Below are positions 28,290 through 36,543 of a DNA stretch of 64,000 bases, piece after piece. The number at the start of each line of letters is the position of its first letter. Position 1 is the first letter of the stretch. The translations under genes and the position numbers were made by a program. The DNA comes from Mycolicibacterium alvei (GTDB lineage Bacteria; Actinomycetota; Actinomycetes; Mycobacteriales; Mycobacteriaceae), in the NCBI RefSeq assembly GCF_010727325.1, contig NZ_AP022565.1, positions 3,658,001 through 3,722,000 of the forward strand, written 5' to 3'. The notes under the pieces are model-generated. The model saw only the letters and a program-made list of their open reading frames with translations. It had not been told where the DNA came from and did not search any database.

Positions 28290-29938
28290 CGGAACGGGTA
28301 TCTCCGGCTCCGCCGGCAGGGCTGGATTCGCCGGCTCCGCCGGCAGGACTGGATTCGCCGGCTCCGCCGGCAGAAGACCAGCGGAGCGCCGACGACCGCG
28401 ACCTTCCCAGCCGCAACGACCGGCTGGCCGAGGCGCTGTCGCAGACTGTCGGCGGACCTGTCGGCCGGCATGCGTTGATCGGGCGGTCACGGTTCATGAC
28501 GCCCCTGCGGGTGATGTTCGTGATCGCCGTGGTGTTCCTGGCGTTGGGCTATACGTCCAAGGCCGCGTGCCTGCAGACGACGGGCAGCGGGACGGCCGGC
28601 CAGCGGGTGGCCAACTGGGAGAACAACCGCGCCTATTACGAGCTGTGCTACTCCGACACGGTTCCGCTCTACACCGCAGAGTTGTTGAACCAGGGCAAGT
28701 TTCCCTACAAGTCCAGTTGGGTCGAGAACGACGCCACCGGCAAGCCGCGCATGCAGTACGACGGCAGCCCGGCGATCCGCTACATGGAGTACCCGGTGCT
28801 GACCGGGCTGTACCAGTACGCGTCGATGTCGCTGGCCAAGACCTACACCGCGCTGACGAAGCTGGTGTCGGTCCCGCTCGTGGCCGAGGTGGTGATGTTC
28901 TTCAACATCTCCGCGTTCGGTTTGGCGCTGGCCTGGTTGGCGACGATCTGGGCCACCTCGCGGATGGCGGGCCGACGGGTGTGGGACGCCGCGCTGGTGG
29001 CCGGCTCACCGATCGTGATCTTCCAGGTATTCACCAACTTCGACGCACTGGCCACCGCCACCGCTGCGGGCGCGATGCTGGCCTGGGCCCGGCGAAAACC
29101 GGTGTGGGCCGGGGCGCTGATCGGCATCGGCGTGGCCGTCAAGCTGTATCCGCTCCTGCTGTTCATTCCGTTGGTACTGCTGGGGTTACGCAGCGGACGT
29201 CTGCGTGAGGTCGGCAGGACGGCGCTGACCGCGGTGGTGACGTGGCTGGTCATCAACCTGCCGATCATGGTGCTGTTCCCGCGCGGGTGGTCAGAGTTCT
29301 TTCGGCTCAACACCCGTCGCGGCGACGACATGGACTCGCTGTACAACGTGGTGAAGTCGTTCAGTGACTGGCGGGGCTTCGATCCGGATCTGGGGTTCTG
29401 GCAGCCGCCGACGGTGCTCAACACCGTCACCGCAGTGTTGTTCGCGGCGTGCTGCATTGCGATCGGCTACATCGCACTGACGGCGCCGCAGCGGCCCCGG
29501 TTGGCGCAACTGGCATTCCTGGTGGTCGCCGCTTTCCTGCTCACCAACAAGGTGTGGAGCCCGCAGTTCTCGCTGTGGCTGGTGCCGCTGGCGGTGCTGG
29601 CCCTGCCGCATCGACGGATCCTGTTGGCGTGGATGACGATCGACGCCCTGGTGTGGGTGCCGCGCATGCTGTATCTGTACGGTGAGGCCAACAAAGGTCT
29701 GCCCGAGCAATGGTTCACCACCACTGTGTTGCTGCGCGATATCGCAGTGATCCTGTTGTGTGCGTTAATCATTCGCCAGATCTACCGCCCGGAACTGGAT
29801 CTGGTCCGGCACGGCGGCCGCATCGACGACCCCACCGGCGGGGTGTTCGATCGCGCGCCCGACCATCCGCCACGTTGGCTACCGGACTGGTTGCGTCCCT
29901 CGGCGGACCCCGAGCCCGAGTTGGCCGGCTCTAGGTAG
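28286..29938 (+). CDS. GT87-type membrane glycosyltransferase (Rv0051-like)
   Basis: 550-residue polytopic membrane protein of the DUF2029/GT87 (polyprenyl-phosphomannose-dependent GT-C) type. A cytoplasmic N-terminus of about 70 residues contains a 9-residue repeat (SPAPPAGLD twice plus a partial copy). About ten hydrophobic segments follow. An Asp-rich first periplasmic loop and the FTNFDALATATAAGAMLAWARRKP and AVKLYPLLLF stretches are typical of GT87. Likely adds a mannose or other sugar to an envelope glycolipid; the acceptor is not known. GTG 28286 overlaps the ponA1 stop by 4 nt. Confidence 0.85.
   Translation: MTERVSPAPPAGLDSPAPPAGLDSPAPPAEDQRSADDRDLPSRNDRLAEALSQTVGGPVGRHALIGRSRFMTPLRVMFVIAVVFLALGYTSKAACLQTTGSGTAGQRVANWENNRAYYELCYSDTVPLYTAELLNQGKFPYKSSWVENDATGKPRMQYDGSPAIRYMEYPVLTGLYQYASMSLAKTYTALTKLVSVPLVAEVVMFFNISAFGLALAWLATIWATSRMAGRRVWDAALVAGSPIVIFQVFTNFDALATATAAGAMLAWARRKPVWAGALIGIGVAVKLYPLLLFIPLVLLGLRSGRLREVGRTALTAVVTWLVINLPIMVLFPRGWSEFFRLNTRRGDDMDSLYNVVKSFSDWRGFDPDLGFWQPPTVLNTVTAVLFAACCIAIGYIALTAPQRPRLAQLAFLVVAAFLLTNKVWSPQFSLWLVPLAVLALPHRRILLAWMTIDALVWVPRMLYLYGEANKGLPEQWFTTTVLLRDIAVILLCALIIRQIYRPELDLVRHGGRIDDPTGGVFDRAPDHPPRWLPDWLRPSADPEPELAGSR
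28304..28373 (+). repeat. 27-bp in-frame tandem repeat
   Basis: CCGGCTCCGCCGGCAGG followed by RCTGGATTCG at 28304-28330 and 28331-28357, then a 16-bp partial third copy to 28373. It encodes (SPAPPAGLD)n in the cytoplasmic N-terminus of the GT87 protein; copy number may vary between strains. Confidence 0.85.
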
Positions 29939-30010
29939 ACGCAGCGGCTGAGCCTGCGGGCGTCGCGCACCGATTTCTGCGTCAGGGCTGCGAATTTCGT
30001 GATGCGCGAC
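29938..30010. terminator. Nested inverted repeats between convergent genes
   Basis: GACGCAG (29938-29944) / CTGCGTC (29977-29983) and GTCGCGCA (29962-29969) / TGCGCGAC (30003-30010). They are interleaved, so only one can form at a time; they may serve the two strands. Weak evidence. Confidence 0.3.
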
Positions 30011-30031
30011 CCTGAGGTGGAAATCGACGGT

Positions 30032-30592
30032 TCAGAACGGCGACCGCGCCCGGATCCACGCGGAGGTCGACGGGAGCAAGGCGATCACGAGCGTGGCGAT
30101 CGGCAGCGCCAGACTCAAGATTGCCAGCCCGCTGATGCCGTAGGACCCGTAGCGGGCTGTCATGGCGAGATTCATTCCGAGGCTGATCAGGCTGCCGAGG
30201 ATGATCAGGACGCAGCCGATGACGATGAGCCGGCGGCCGATCATCCTGCGACGCAGCAGCGCCACCGTGCCGACCAGCAGCAAGAATCCGCAGGCGACGC
30301 TCAGCAGGGTCGCGAGGACGGTCAGCGTGAGCGGCCCAGGGGTTCTGAGGGCCAGAGTTCGCAAGCCTGCGTCACCGGCCAGCGCGACGAGTCCGGACAG
30401 GCCGGCGAAGCCGTTGCCGAGGGTCAACAGGGCGCCGATCCCGGCCAGGACAGCCGTGATGATCGCCGTAACCCCGCTCGGCGACACCGCCGCCTCGGGT
30501 TGCGGTGTATCCGTTGAGGATTCAACCGACGGATACTCGGGCTGTTGGTGGCCGAGCTGCTCCGGGTAACTGGGCTCGCCGGGAGAGGTCAC
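30032..30592 (-). CDS. Tetra-spanning membrane protein, paralogue 1
   Basis: 186-residue protein with a hydrophilic N-terminus of about 35 residues and four hydrophobic segments. It ends with PIATLVIALLPSTSAWIRA. Unrecognised family. Its closest visible relative is the next gene upstream on the same strand, which ends with [22 protein letters not shown] 30592 has GGAG at a suitable distance; an upstream start at 30628 is possible. Function unknown. Confidence 0.65.
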   Translation of the reverse strand: MTSPGEPSYPEQLGHQQPEYPSVESSTDTPQPEAAVSPSGVTAIITAVLAGIGALLTLGNGFAGLSGLVALAGDAGLRTLALRTPGPLTLTVLATLLSVACGFLLLVGTVALLRRRMIGRRLIVIGCVLIILGSLISLGMNLAMTARYGSYGISGLAILSLALPIATLVIALLPSTSAWIRARSPF

Positions 30593-30657
30593 TGCTACTC
30601 CGATCCTGGATGATTGGCGGTTCTGCACAACGACATTCGCAGATCAGCCGGTGTCGC

Positions 30658-31338
30658 TCAACCCGGATAGGGCGGGTAGAACTGGGGTGCAACCGGATTC
30701 GGCTTCGCGTTGATCCACGCGGTCGTCGTAGGCAGCATCGCCAGCACGAGCGTCGCGATGGGGAAGACGAGACCGAACAGATTGAAAACAGCCCCATCTG
30801 CGTAGGAGCCGTACACGTCGGCTTGCGCGGACATACCCACACCGACACTGACCAAGGTGCTCAGTATCGCCAGGGCGCACGCGCCGACCACGAGCCAGCG
30901 GCCGAGCATTTTTCGCTGGAACAGCAGCACGGCTCCGATGCCGATCATCAGGCCGAAGACGACGTTGAGCAGGACCGTGACAATGAGCAATGCGTGCGTC
31001 CCACCGGAGAGGTCGACCTCGGAGTTCGTGACGGCGAGGGCGAAGGCCCCGACCACGCCGCTGCCGAGACCGGACAGTGCGCCCAGGGCCGCGAGTACCC
31101 CGGCGATGATTCCCGTGGCGCCACTGGGTTCAGGGCTGGGCATCCCGTAGGGCTGGGGTTGGAAGCCACCCTGTGGCGGGTACCCCGGCGCCGGAAAGCC
31201 TTGTTGCTGGGGAAAGCCTGGCTGCGGTGGGTAACCGGGCTGCTGGGGGTAGCCGACCGGCGGTGGGAAGCCCGACTGCTGCGGTGGACCGGGTTGCTGT
31301 GGGAACCCTTGCCCGTACGGTCCGTTCGGATAGTTCAT
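30658..31338 (-). CDS. Proline/glycine/glutamine-rich tetra-spanning membrane protein, paralogue 2
   Basis: 226-residue protein. Residues 1-75 are a disordered tail built of PQQPG/YPPQ-type repeats. Four membrane segments follow, with the same C-terminal signature as the adjacent paralogue. ATG 31338 has the Shine-Dalgarno sequence GAGGGGG. Such Pro/Gly/Tyr-rich tails on small membrane proteins are common in mycobacteria (Rv2560-like and others). Function unknown. Divergent from rpsF. Confidence 0.7.
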   Translation of the reverse strand: MNYPNGPYGQGFPQQPGPPQQSGFPPPVGYPQQPGYPPQPGFPQQQGFPAPGYPPQGGFQPQPYGMPSPEPSGATGIIAGVLAALGALSGLGSGVVGAFALAVTNSEVDLSGGTHALLIVTVLLNVVFGLMIGIGAVLLFQRKMLGRWLVVGACALAILSTLVSVGVGMSAQADVYGSYADGAVFNLFGLVFPIATLVLAMLPTTTAWINAKPNPVAPQFYPPYPG

Positions 31339-31407
31339 ACATCCCCCTCGAATCCACAACCAAGCAGTTCACCCTATACGGATTTCGCAGATCAGGGCGC
31401 TTTCGGG

Positions 31408-31493
31408 TAGCCTGGGCCGGTTGCCGACGCAGGCGACCCTCCTGCCACGGACACGCCGTGGCCGCAACGACCATAGGAGGTGATGGGTTCCTT
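31408..31493 (+). promoter_or_regulatory. rpsF leader with hairpin; candidate -10 TAGCCT
   Basis: TAGCCT at 31408-31413 could be the operon -10. The leader contains the hairpin GCCACGG/CCGTGGC (31444-31462) before AGGAGG and ATG 31494. In other bacteria the S6:S18 complex binds a hairpin in this leader for feedback control. The position fits, but I cannot show the motif. Confidence 0.35.
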
Positions 31494-31784
31494 ATGCGTC
31501 CATACGAAATCATGGTCATTCTCGACCCGACACTCGACGAGCGCACTGTAGCTCCCTCGCTGGAGACGTTCCTGAACGTCATCCGCAAGGACGGCGGCAG
31601 TGTCGACAAGGTCGATATCTGGGGCCGCCGCCGGCTGGCCTACGAGATCGCCAAGCACGCCGAGGGCATCTACGCCATCGTCGACGTCAAGGCCGAACCG
31701 GCCACCGTGTCCGAGCTCGACCGTCAGCTGAACCTGAACGAGTCGGTGCTGCGGACCAAGGTGATGCGGACCGACAAGCACTAA
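31494..31784 (+). CDS. rpsF: 30S ribosomal protein S6
   Basis: 96-residue S6 beginning [18 protein letters not shown], with the [14 protein letters not shown] core and the full C-terminus; orthologue Rv0053. AGGAGGTGA precedes ATG 31494 by about 11 nt; the open frame to 31173 is not coding. S6 pairs with S18 on 16S rRNA, and both are encoded here. First gene of rpsF-ssb-rpsR-rplI. Confidence 0.97.
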   Translation: MRPYEIMVILDPTLDERTVAPSLETFLNVIRKDGGSVDKVDIWGRRRLAYEIAKHAEGIYAIVDVKAEPATVSELDRQLNLNESVLRTKVMRTDKH

Positions 31785-31853
31785 AGGCTCTCGGTCGTCG
31801 GCGGGCCTACGTAGGCTTCGCGCAAACGGACATGCCTATCCCAGGAGGATCTC

Positions 31854-32366
31854 GTGGCTGGTGACACCACCATCACAGTTGTCGGAAACCTGACCGCTGA
31901 CCCGGAACTGCGTTTCACCCCGTCCGGCGCAGCTGTCGCCAACTTCACCGTTGCCTCGACGCCGCGAATGTTTGACCGGCAGAGCAACGAGTGGAAGGAC
32001 GGCGAGGCGCTGTTCCTTCGGTGCAACATCTGGCGTGAGGCGGCCGAGAACGTGGCCGAGAGCCTCACCCGGGGTTCGCGGGTGATCCTCACGGGTCGGC
32101 TCAAGCAGCGTTCCTTCGAAACCCGCGAGGGCGAGAAGCGCACCGTTGTCGAGGTCGAGGTCGACGAGATCGGTCCGTCCCTGCGCTACGCCACAGCCAA
32201 GGTCAACAAGGCCAGCCGCAGTGGCGGCGGAGGCGGTGGCTTCGGCGGTGGCGGTGGCGGTAATGGCGGCGGGGCTTCGCGCCCGGCCGAGCCCAAAGAC
32301 GATCCGTGGGGCAGTGCGCCCGCGTCGGGCTCCTTCAGCGGGGCCGACGACGAGCCGCCTTTCTGA
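31854..32366 (+). CDS. ssb: Single-stranded DNA-binding protein
   Basis: 170-residue SSB. The OB-fold covers residues 1-110 ([37 protein letters not shown]). A Gly-rich linker follows, and the acidic C-terminal tip DDEPPF binds replication partners. GTG 31854 has AGGAGG upstream. Orthologue Rv0054. Confidence 0.97.
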   Translation: MAGDTTITVVGNLTADPELRFTPSGAAVANFTVASTPRMFDRQSNEWKDGEALFLRCNIWREAAENVAESLTRGSRVILTGRLKQRSFETREGEKRTVVEVEVDEIGPSLRYATAKVNKASRSGGGGGGFGGGGGGNGGGASRPAEPKDDPWGSAPASGSFSGADDEPPF

Positions 32367-32400
32367 TCAACATCGAAAATTTTGCAAGGAAGAGATAACA

Positions 32401-32661
32401 ATGGCCAAGTCCACAAAGCGGCGGCCGGCACCGGAAAAGCCGGTAAAGACACGCAAGTGCGTGTTCTGCTCCAAGAAGGGTAAGGGGCAGATCATCGACT
32501 ACAAGGACACTGCGCTGCTGCGTACCTACATCAGCGAGCGCGGCAAGATCCGTGCCCGCCGGGTGACCGGCAACTGCGTCCAGCATCAGCGCGATGTCGC
32601 CATCGCGGTCAAGAATGCCCGCGAGGTGGCTCTGCTGCCGTTCGGCTCGTCGACGCGGTAG
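32401..32661 (+). CDS. rpsR: 30S ribosomal protein S18 (CxxC, zinc-type)
   Basis: 86-residue S18 of the zinc-binding form, with cysteines in [11 protein letters not shown] and a third in [11 protein letters not shown]. Mycobacteria carry a second, cysteine-free S18 elsewhere for zinc limitation. ATG 32401 follows AAGGAAGAG. Core motif [12 protein letters not shown] is intact. Confidence 0.95.
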   Translation: MAKSTKRRPAPEKPVKTRKCVFCSKKGKGQIIDYKDTALLRTYISERGKIRARRVTGNCVQHQRDVAIAVKNAREVALLPFGSSTR

Positions 32662-32672
32662 GGAGTAGACCA

Positions 32673-33128
32673 ATGAAGCTGATTCTCACCGCTGAGGTGG
32701 AACACCTGGGTGTCGCAGGCGACGCCGTCGAGGTCAAGGACGGCTACGGCCGTAACTACCTGCTGCCCCGTGGGCTGGCCATCGTGGCCTCCCGCGGTGC
32801 CGAGCGCCAGGCCGACGAGATCCGCCGGGCCCGCGAGGCCAAGTCGATTCGTGGCGTCGAGCATGCCAACGAGCTCAAGACCGCGCTCGAGGGTCTGGGC
32901 GAGGTGTCGCTGCCGGTTCAGGCCGCGGCCGATACCGGCAAGCTGTTCGGTTCGGTCACCGCTGCCGATGTGGTGGCCGTGATCAAGAAGGCCGGCGGTC
33001 CGAACCTGGACAAGCGCACGGTGCAGCTGCCCAAGGCGCACATCAAGTCGGTCGGGACGCATCCGGTTACCGTCCGGCTGCACACCGGGGTGGAAGCCAA
33101 GGTGTCGCTGAACGTCACCGCGGAGTAA
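32673..33128 (+). CDS. rplI: 50S ribosomal protein L9
   Basis: 151-residue L9: N-terminal RNA-binding domain ([33 protein letters not shown]), long connecting helix, and C-terminal domain. Last gene of the operon; a strong hairpin follows 33 nt downstream. Orthologue Rv0056. Confidence 0.97.
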   Translation: MKLILTAEVEHLGVAGDAVEVKDGYGRNYLLPRGLAIVASRGAERQADEIRRAREAKSIRGVEHANELKTALEGLGEVSLPVQAAADTGKLFGSVTAADVVAVIKKAGGPNLDKRTVQLPKAHIKSVGTHPVTVRLHTGVEAKVSLNVTAE

Positions 33129-33160
33129 TCCGTAGCGGAGCCGTTCCGCAAGCACTCAAT

Positions 33161-33198
33161 CGCCCGGGTGGGAACCTGTACAGGTTTCCACCCGGGCG
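33161..33198 (+). terminator. Strong terminator hairpin after rplI
   Basis: CGCCCGGGTGGGAACCTG and CAGGTTTCCACCCGGGCG form an almost perfect 18-bp stem (one G-T pair) with a 2-nt centre. TT follows. Confidence 0.75.
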
Positions 33199-33396
33199 TT
33201 GCTGCATCTCTGGCGAACTCGTTGCGGGTAACTCTCGACAGCGAACCTAACCCGGTGTTAACCGGCGCGGTCCCGGCGCGCAACACAACACGCCCGGGAC
33301 GGCAACCCGGGACGACACGCCGAGGAACTTTCCATACACAACTACTCACCGCCTCTGTGGCTCCCTGACCAGGGGAAACAATAGTTTGTCGTGAAA

Positions 33397-33460
33397 TAGT
33401 CCACAGGTTCTCCCCAGAGGTTCAACACCGTGACCGACACCTATCCCCACACCATCCACA
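33397..33460. promoter_or_regulatory. Cluster of DnaA-box-like sequences upstream of dnaB
   Basis: TAGTCCACA (33397-33405) differs at one base from the mycobacterial box TTGTCCACA. CTATCCCCA (33441-33449) and CCATCCACA (33452-33460) differ at two bases from TTATCCACA. The 33129-33625 spacer holds no gene that I can see. Confidence 0.35.
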
Positions 33461-33625
33461 GGTTCATCAACAGGGGTGGTTCCGGGAGCGGCCAGCAACG
33501 TCTAGCGTGGTGCGTCGCGACTCTGTCGAGGCCTTGTCAGAGCCCTGTTCTACAGTTGCAGTACCGATTCGAATAGACGTTCGAGCGTGCCTGGCCGGCA
33601 TGCCTCGGAAGGGGGTGGGGAGTCC

Positions 33626-36286
33626 GTGGCGGTGGTGGACGACCTGGGGCATCCAGATTCGGAGATGGACGGCCCTCCGACTGGGGAGGATTTCGGCCGG
33701 CAGCCGCCGCAGGACATGGCGGCCGAGCAGGCCGTCCTCGGCGGCATGCTGTTGAGCAAGGACGCGATCGCCGACGTGCTCGAGCGGTTGCGTCCCGGCG
33801 ACTTCTACCGCCCGGCACACCAGAACGTCTACGACGCGATCCTCGATCTCTACGGCCGGGGTGAGCCTGCCGACGCGGTCACCGTGGCGGCCGAGTTGGA
33901 CCGGCGCAGTCTGCTGCGCCGCATCGGCGGGGCGCCGTACCTGCACACGCTGATCTCCACCGTGCCCACTGCGGCCAATGCCGGTTTCTACGCCGGCATC
34001 GTGGCCGAGAAGGCGCTGCTGCGCCGGCTGGTGGAGGCCGGCACCCGAGTGGTCCAGTACGGCTACGCCGGGGCCGATGGCGCCGACGTCGCCGATGTGG
34101 TCGACCGGGCACAGGCCGAGATCTACGACGTGACCGAACGCCGTGCCTCGGAGGACTTCGTCGCGCTCGAAGATCTGCTGCAGCCCACCATGGACGAGAT
34201 CGATGCCATCGCCTCGCAGGGCGGTATCTCGCGTGGTGTACCGACCGGGTTCACCGAATTCGACGAGATCACCAACGGACTGCACCCCGGGCAGATGATC
34301 ATCATCGCGGCCCGTCCCGGTGTCGGGAAGTCCACGCTGGGACTGGATTTCATGCGGTCCTGCTCCATCAAGCACCGGATGGCCAGCGTCATCTTCTCGC
34401 TGGAAATGAGCAAGTCCGAGATCGTCATGCGACTGCTGTCGGCCGAGGCGAAAATCAAACTGGCCGATATGCGTTCGGGCCGGATGAGCGATGACGACTG
34501 GACCAAGTTGGCCCGTCGGATGAGCGAGATCAGCGAGGCGCCGCTCTACATCGACGACTCGCCGAACCTGACCATGATGGAGATCCGTGCCAAGGGGCGC
34601 CGGTTGGCCCAGAAGGCCGATCTGAAGCTGGTGGTCGTCGACTACATGCAGCTGATGAGCTCGGGCAAGAAGTATGAGTCGCGTCAGCAGGAAGTCTCGG
34701 ACTTCTCCCGAAGCCTCAAGCTGATGGCCAAGGAGCTTGAAGTGCCGGTGATCGCGATCAGCCAGCTGAACCGCGGCCCCGAGCAACGCACCGACAAGCG
34801 TCCGCAGGTTTCGGACCTTCGTGAGTCGGGCTGCATGACGGCGAATACCCGGATCCTGCGTGCCGACACCGGCGCCGAGGTGACCTTCGGTGAGCTGATG
34901 GCGACCGGCGAGCGGCCGCTGGTGTGGTCGCTCGACGAGCACAAGAACATGGTCGCGCGCCCGATGACTAACGTGTTCCCGAGTGGACGCAAGGAAGTCT
35001 TCACGCTGCGCATGGCGTCCGGGCGCGAGGTGGAGGCCACCGCCAACCACCCGTTCCTGACGTTGGACGGCTGGGTTCCGTTGGGTGAGTTGGCGGTCGG
35101 CGATCGGTTGGCCACGCCGCGACGGGTACCCGAGCCGGTGCAGACCGAGCGGATGCACGACTCCGAGGTGATCATGTTGGCGCACATGATCGGTGACGGT
35201 TCATGCGTGAAGCGCCAACCGATCCGATACGCCAGCGTCGACCAGGCGAATCTGCTCGAGGTCGAGATCTCGGCGCTGCACTTCGGAGTGACGGCGGTGC
35301 GCGACGAGTACCCAGCGGCCGGCGTCACGACGCTGCGCCTGCCGGCGCCCTATCGGTTGACGCACGGCAAGCGGAATCCGATCGGGGCGTGGCTGGACAA
35401 GCTCGGGTTGTTCGGCAAGCGCAGCTACGAGAAGTTCGTTCCCAAAGAGGTTTTCGCGCTACCCAACGATCAGGTGGCGTTGTTCCTGCATCACCTGTGG
35501 GCGACGGATGGTTCGGTGCGTTGGGATGCCACGGCGGGGCAGGCGCGGATCTACTACGCCACGACGAGCCGGCAGCTCGCTGATGACGTGACCCAGTTGT
35601 TGTTGCGGGTCGGTGTGTATGCGCGGATCAAGCGTGCGAAGAAGGTGGGTTACCGCGACTGCTGGCATGTGCTCATCTACGGCGGGGACAACCAGCACCG
35701 ATTCCTGGCGCACGTCGGTGTGCACGGTGAGCGCGGCGTCAAGGCACGTGAGGTGTTGGCGCATCTCGAAGGTGCCACCCGCAACCCGAATCGCGACACG
35801 GTGCCGAAGGAAGTTTGGCAGCAGGTGAAGTCAGCGTTGGTGCGCGAGGGGATGACGCACCGGCAATTCGCCGCAGCCATGGGCTCCAAGTTCTGCGGTT
35901 CGGCCATGTGGAAGCACGCGCCGAGCAGGTCGCGACTGCATCGGGCGGCCGCCGTGCTCAATGACCTCGAACTGCACCACCTGGCCCTCAACGATGTGTT
36001 CTGGGACGAGATCGTCGAGATCACCAGTATCGGTGAGCATGACGTGTACGACGGAACCGTTCCTGGAACGAGTAACTTTGTGGCACAGGGAATTACGGCT
36101 CACAATTCGCTCGAACAAGATGCGGACATGGTCCTGCTGTTGCATCGCCCCGACGCGATCGACCGGGAAGACCCGCGCGGTGGTGAAGCTGACATCATCC
36201 TCGGCAAGCACCGTAACGGCCCCACCGCGAATATCACTGTGGCACACCAGCTGCACTTCTCGCGGTTCACGAATATGGCGCGGTAG
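33626..36286 (+). CDS. dnaB: Replicative DNA helicase DnaB precursor containing an intein
   Basis: Replicative helicase that unwinds DNA at the fork. The 886-residue precursor should give a 461-residue helicase after splicing. N-terminal DnaG-interacting domain (QDMAAEQAVLGGMLLSKDA). RecA-like domain: Walker A ARPGVGKST, Walker B VVVDYMQLMSSG, then SQLNRGPEQRTDKRP interrupted by the intein after DLRESG. The sequence resumes at SLEQDADMVLLLHRPD and ends HFSRFTNMAR. GTG 33626 matches the N-terminus of Rv0058 (MAVVDDL) and has a purine-rich Shine-Dalgarno region; the frame opens at 33587. A Tn7-like module follows the stop. Confidence 0.96.
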   Translation: MAVVDDLGHPDSEMDGPPTGEDFGRQPPQDMAAEQAVLGGMLLSKDAIADVLERLRPGDFYRPAHQNVYDAILDLYGRGEPADAVTVAAELDRRSLLRRIGGAPYLHTLISTVPTAANAGFYAGIVAEKALLRRLVEAGTRVVQYGYAGADGADVADVVDRAQAEIYDVTERRASEDFVALEDLLQPTMDEIDAIASQGGISRGVPTGFTEFDEITNGLHPGQMIIIAARPGVGKSTLGLDFMRSCSIKHRMASVIFSLEMSKSEIVMRLLSAEAKIKLADMRSGRMSDDDWTKLARRMSEISEAPLYIDDSPNLTMMEIRAKGRRLAQKADLKLVVVDYMQLMSSGKKYESRQQEVSDFSRSLKLMAKELEVPVIAISQLNRGPEQRTDKRPQVSDLRESGCMTANTRILRADTGAEVTFGELMATGERPLVWSLDEHKNMVARPMTNVFPSGRKEVFTLRMASGREVEATANHPFLTLDGWVPLGELAVGDRLATPRRVPEPVQTERMHDSEVIMLAHMIGDGSCVKRQPIRYASVDQANLLEVEISALHFGVTAVRDEYPAAGVTTLRLPAPYRLTHGKRNPIGAWLDKLGLFGKRSYEKFVPKEVFALPNDQVALFLHHLWATDGSVRWDATAGQARIYYATTSRQLADDVTQLLLRVGVYARIKRAKKVGYRDCWHVLIYGGDNQHRFLAHVGVHGERGVKAREVLAHLEGATRNPNRDTVPKEVWQQVKSALVREGMTHRQFAAAMGSKFCGSAMWKHAPSRSRLHRAAAVLNDLELHHLALNDVFWDEIVEITSIGEHDVYDGTVPGTSNFVAQGITAHNSLEQDADMVLLLHRPDAIDREDPRGGEADIILGKHRNGPTANITVAHQLHFSRFTNMAR
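34832..36106 (+). other. DnaB intein (425 residues) with LAGLIDADG-type endonuclease domain
   Basis: Self-splicing protein insert at the same place as the M. tuberculosis DnaB intein. Cys1 (CMTANTRIL), block B with TxxH (ATANHPF), block F VYDGTVPGTSNFVAQG and the C-terminal His-Asn before Ser+1 are all present, so splicing should work. The central part has both LAGLIDADG-like motifs: LAHMIGDGS (block C) and HHLWATDGSVRW (block E). The acidic residues are kept in both. As I recall it, the M. tuberculosis block E reads LWSAGGS and lacks its Asp. Confidence 0.93.
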
Positions 36287-36543
36287 GACTTCGCGCCTGT
36301 CGAGATGCAGCGAGGATTAGCAGACTGCTGGTTGTTGTTTAACAAGGTCTGCGGTCGGTACTGCTGGCAGTGGAGTTGGGCTCGACAAGTTGTGACCTGG
36401 GGTGGATCGGTTTGTGCGGCGGAAAAGCGCTGGTGGCGTCCGCTGGTTTCGGGCTGTCAGACACGCCTCGCCTGCGCGGAATCTGTCAATCTTCTTGTTA
36501 ATGTCGCGTGCATCACCTTCCCGTCGCTTCGGAGGGATACGAC
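36287..36543. other. Probable tnsA-proximal transposon end and promoter region
   Basis: 257 nt without a gene between dnaB and tnsA. It begins with TGTCGAG 11 nt after the dnaB stop (36298). It also has further TGTC words at 36455, 36484 and 36502, in contexts (CTGTCAGACA, TCTGTCAATC, TTAATGTCGCG) like those in ends of Tn7/Tn5053-type elements. GGAGGG lies before GTG 36544. The exact end is not proven, because no matching distal end was found. Confidence 0.4.

Noticed and set aside
36298..36387. TGTCGAG (36298-36304) and CTCGACA (36381-36387) as the two ends of a small element
   Set aside because: A 7-nt inverted match over 90 nt with no gene between is not enough; it can arise by chance.
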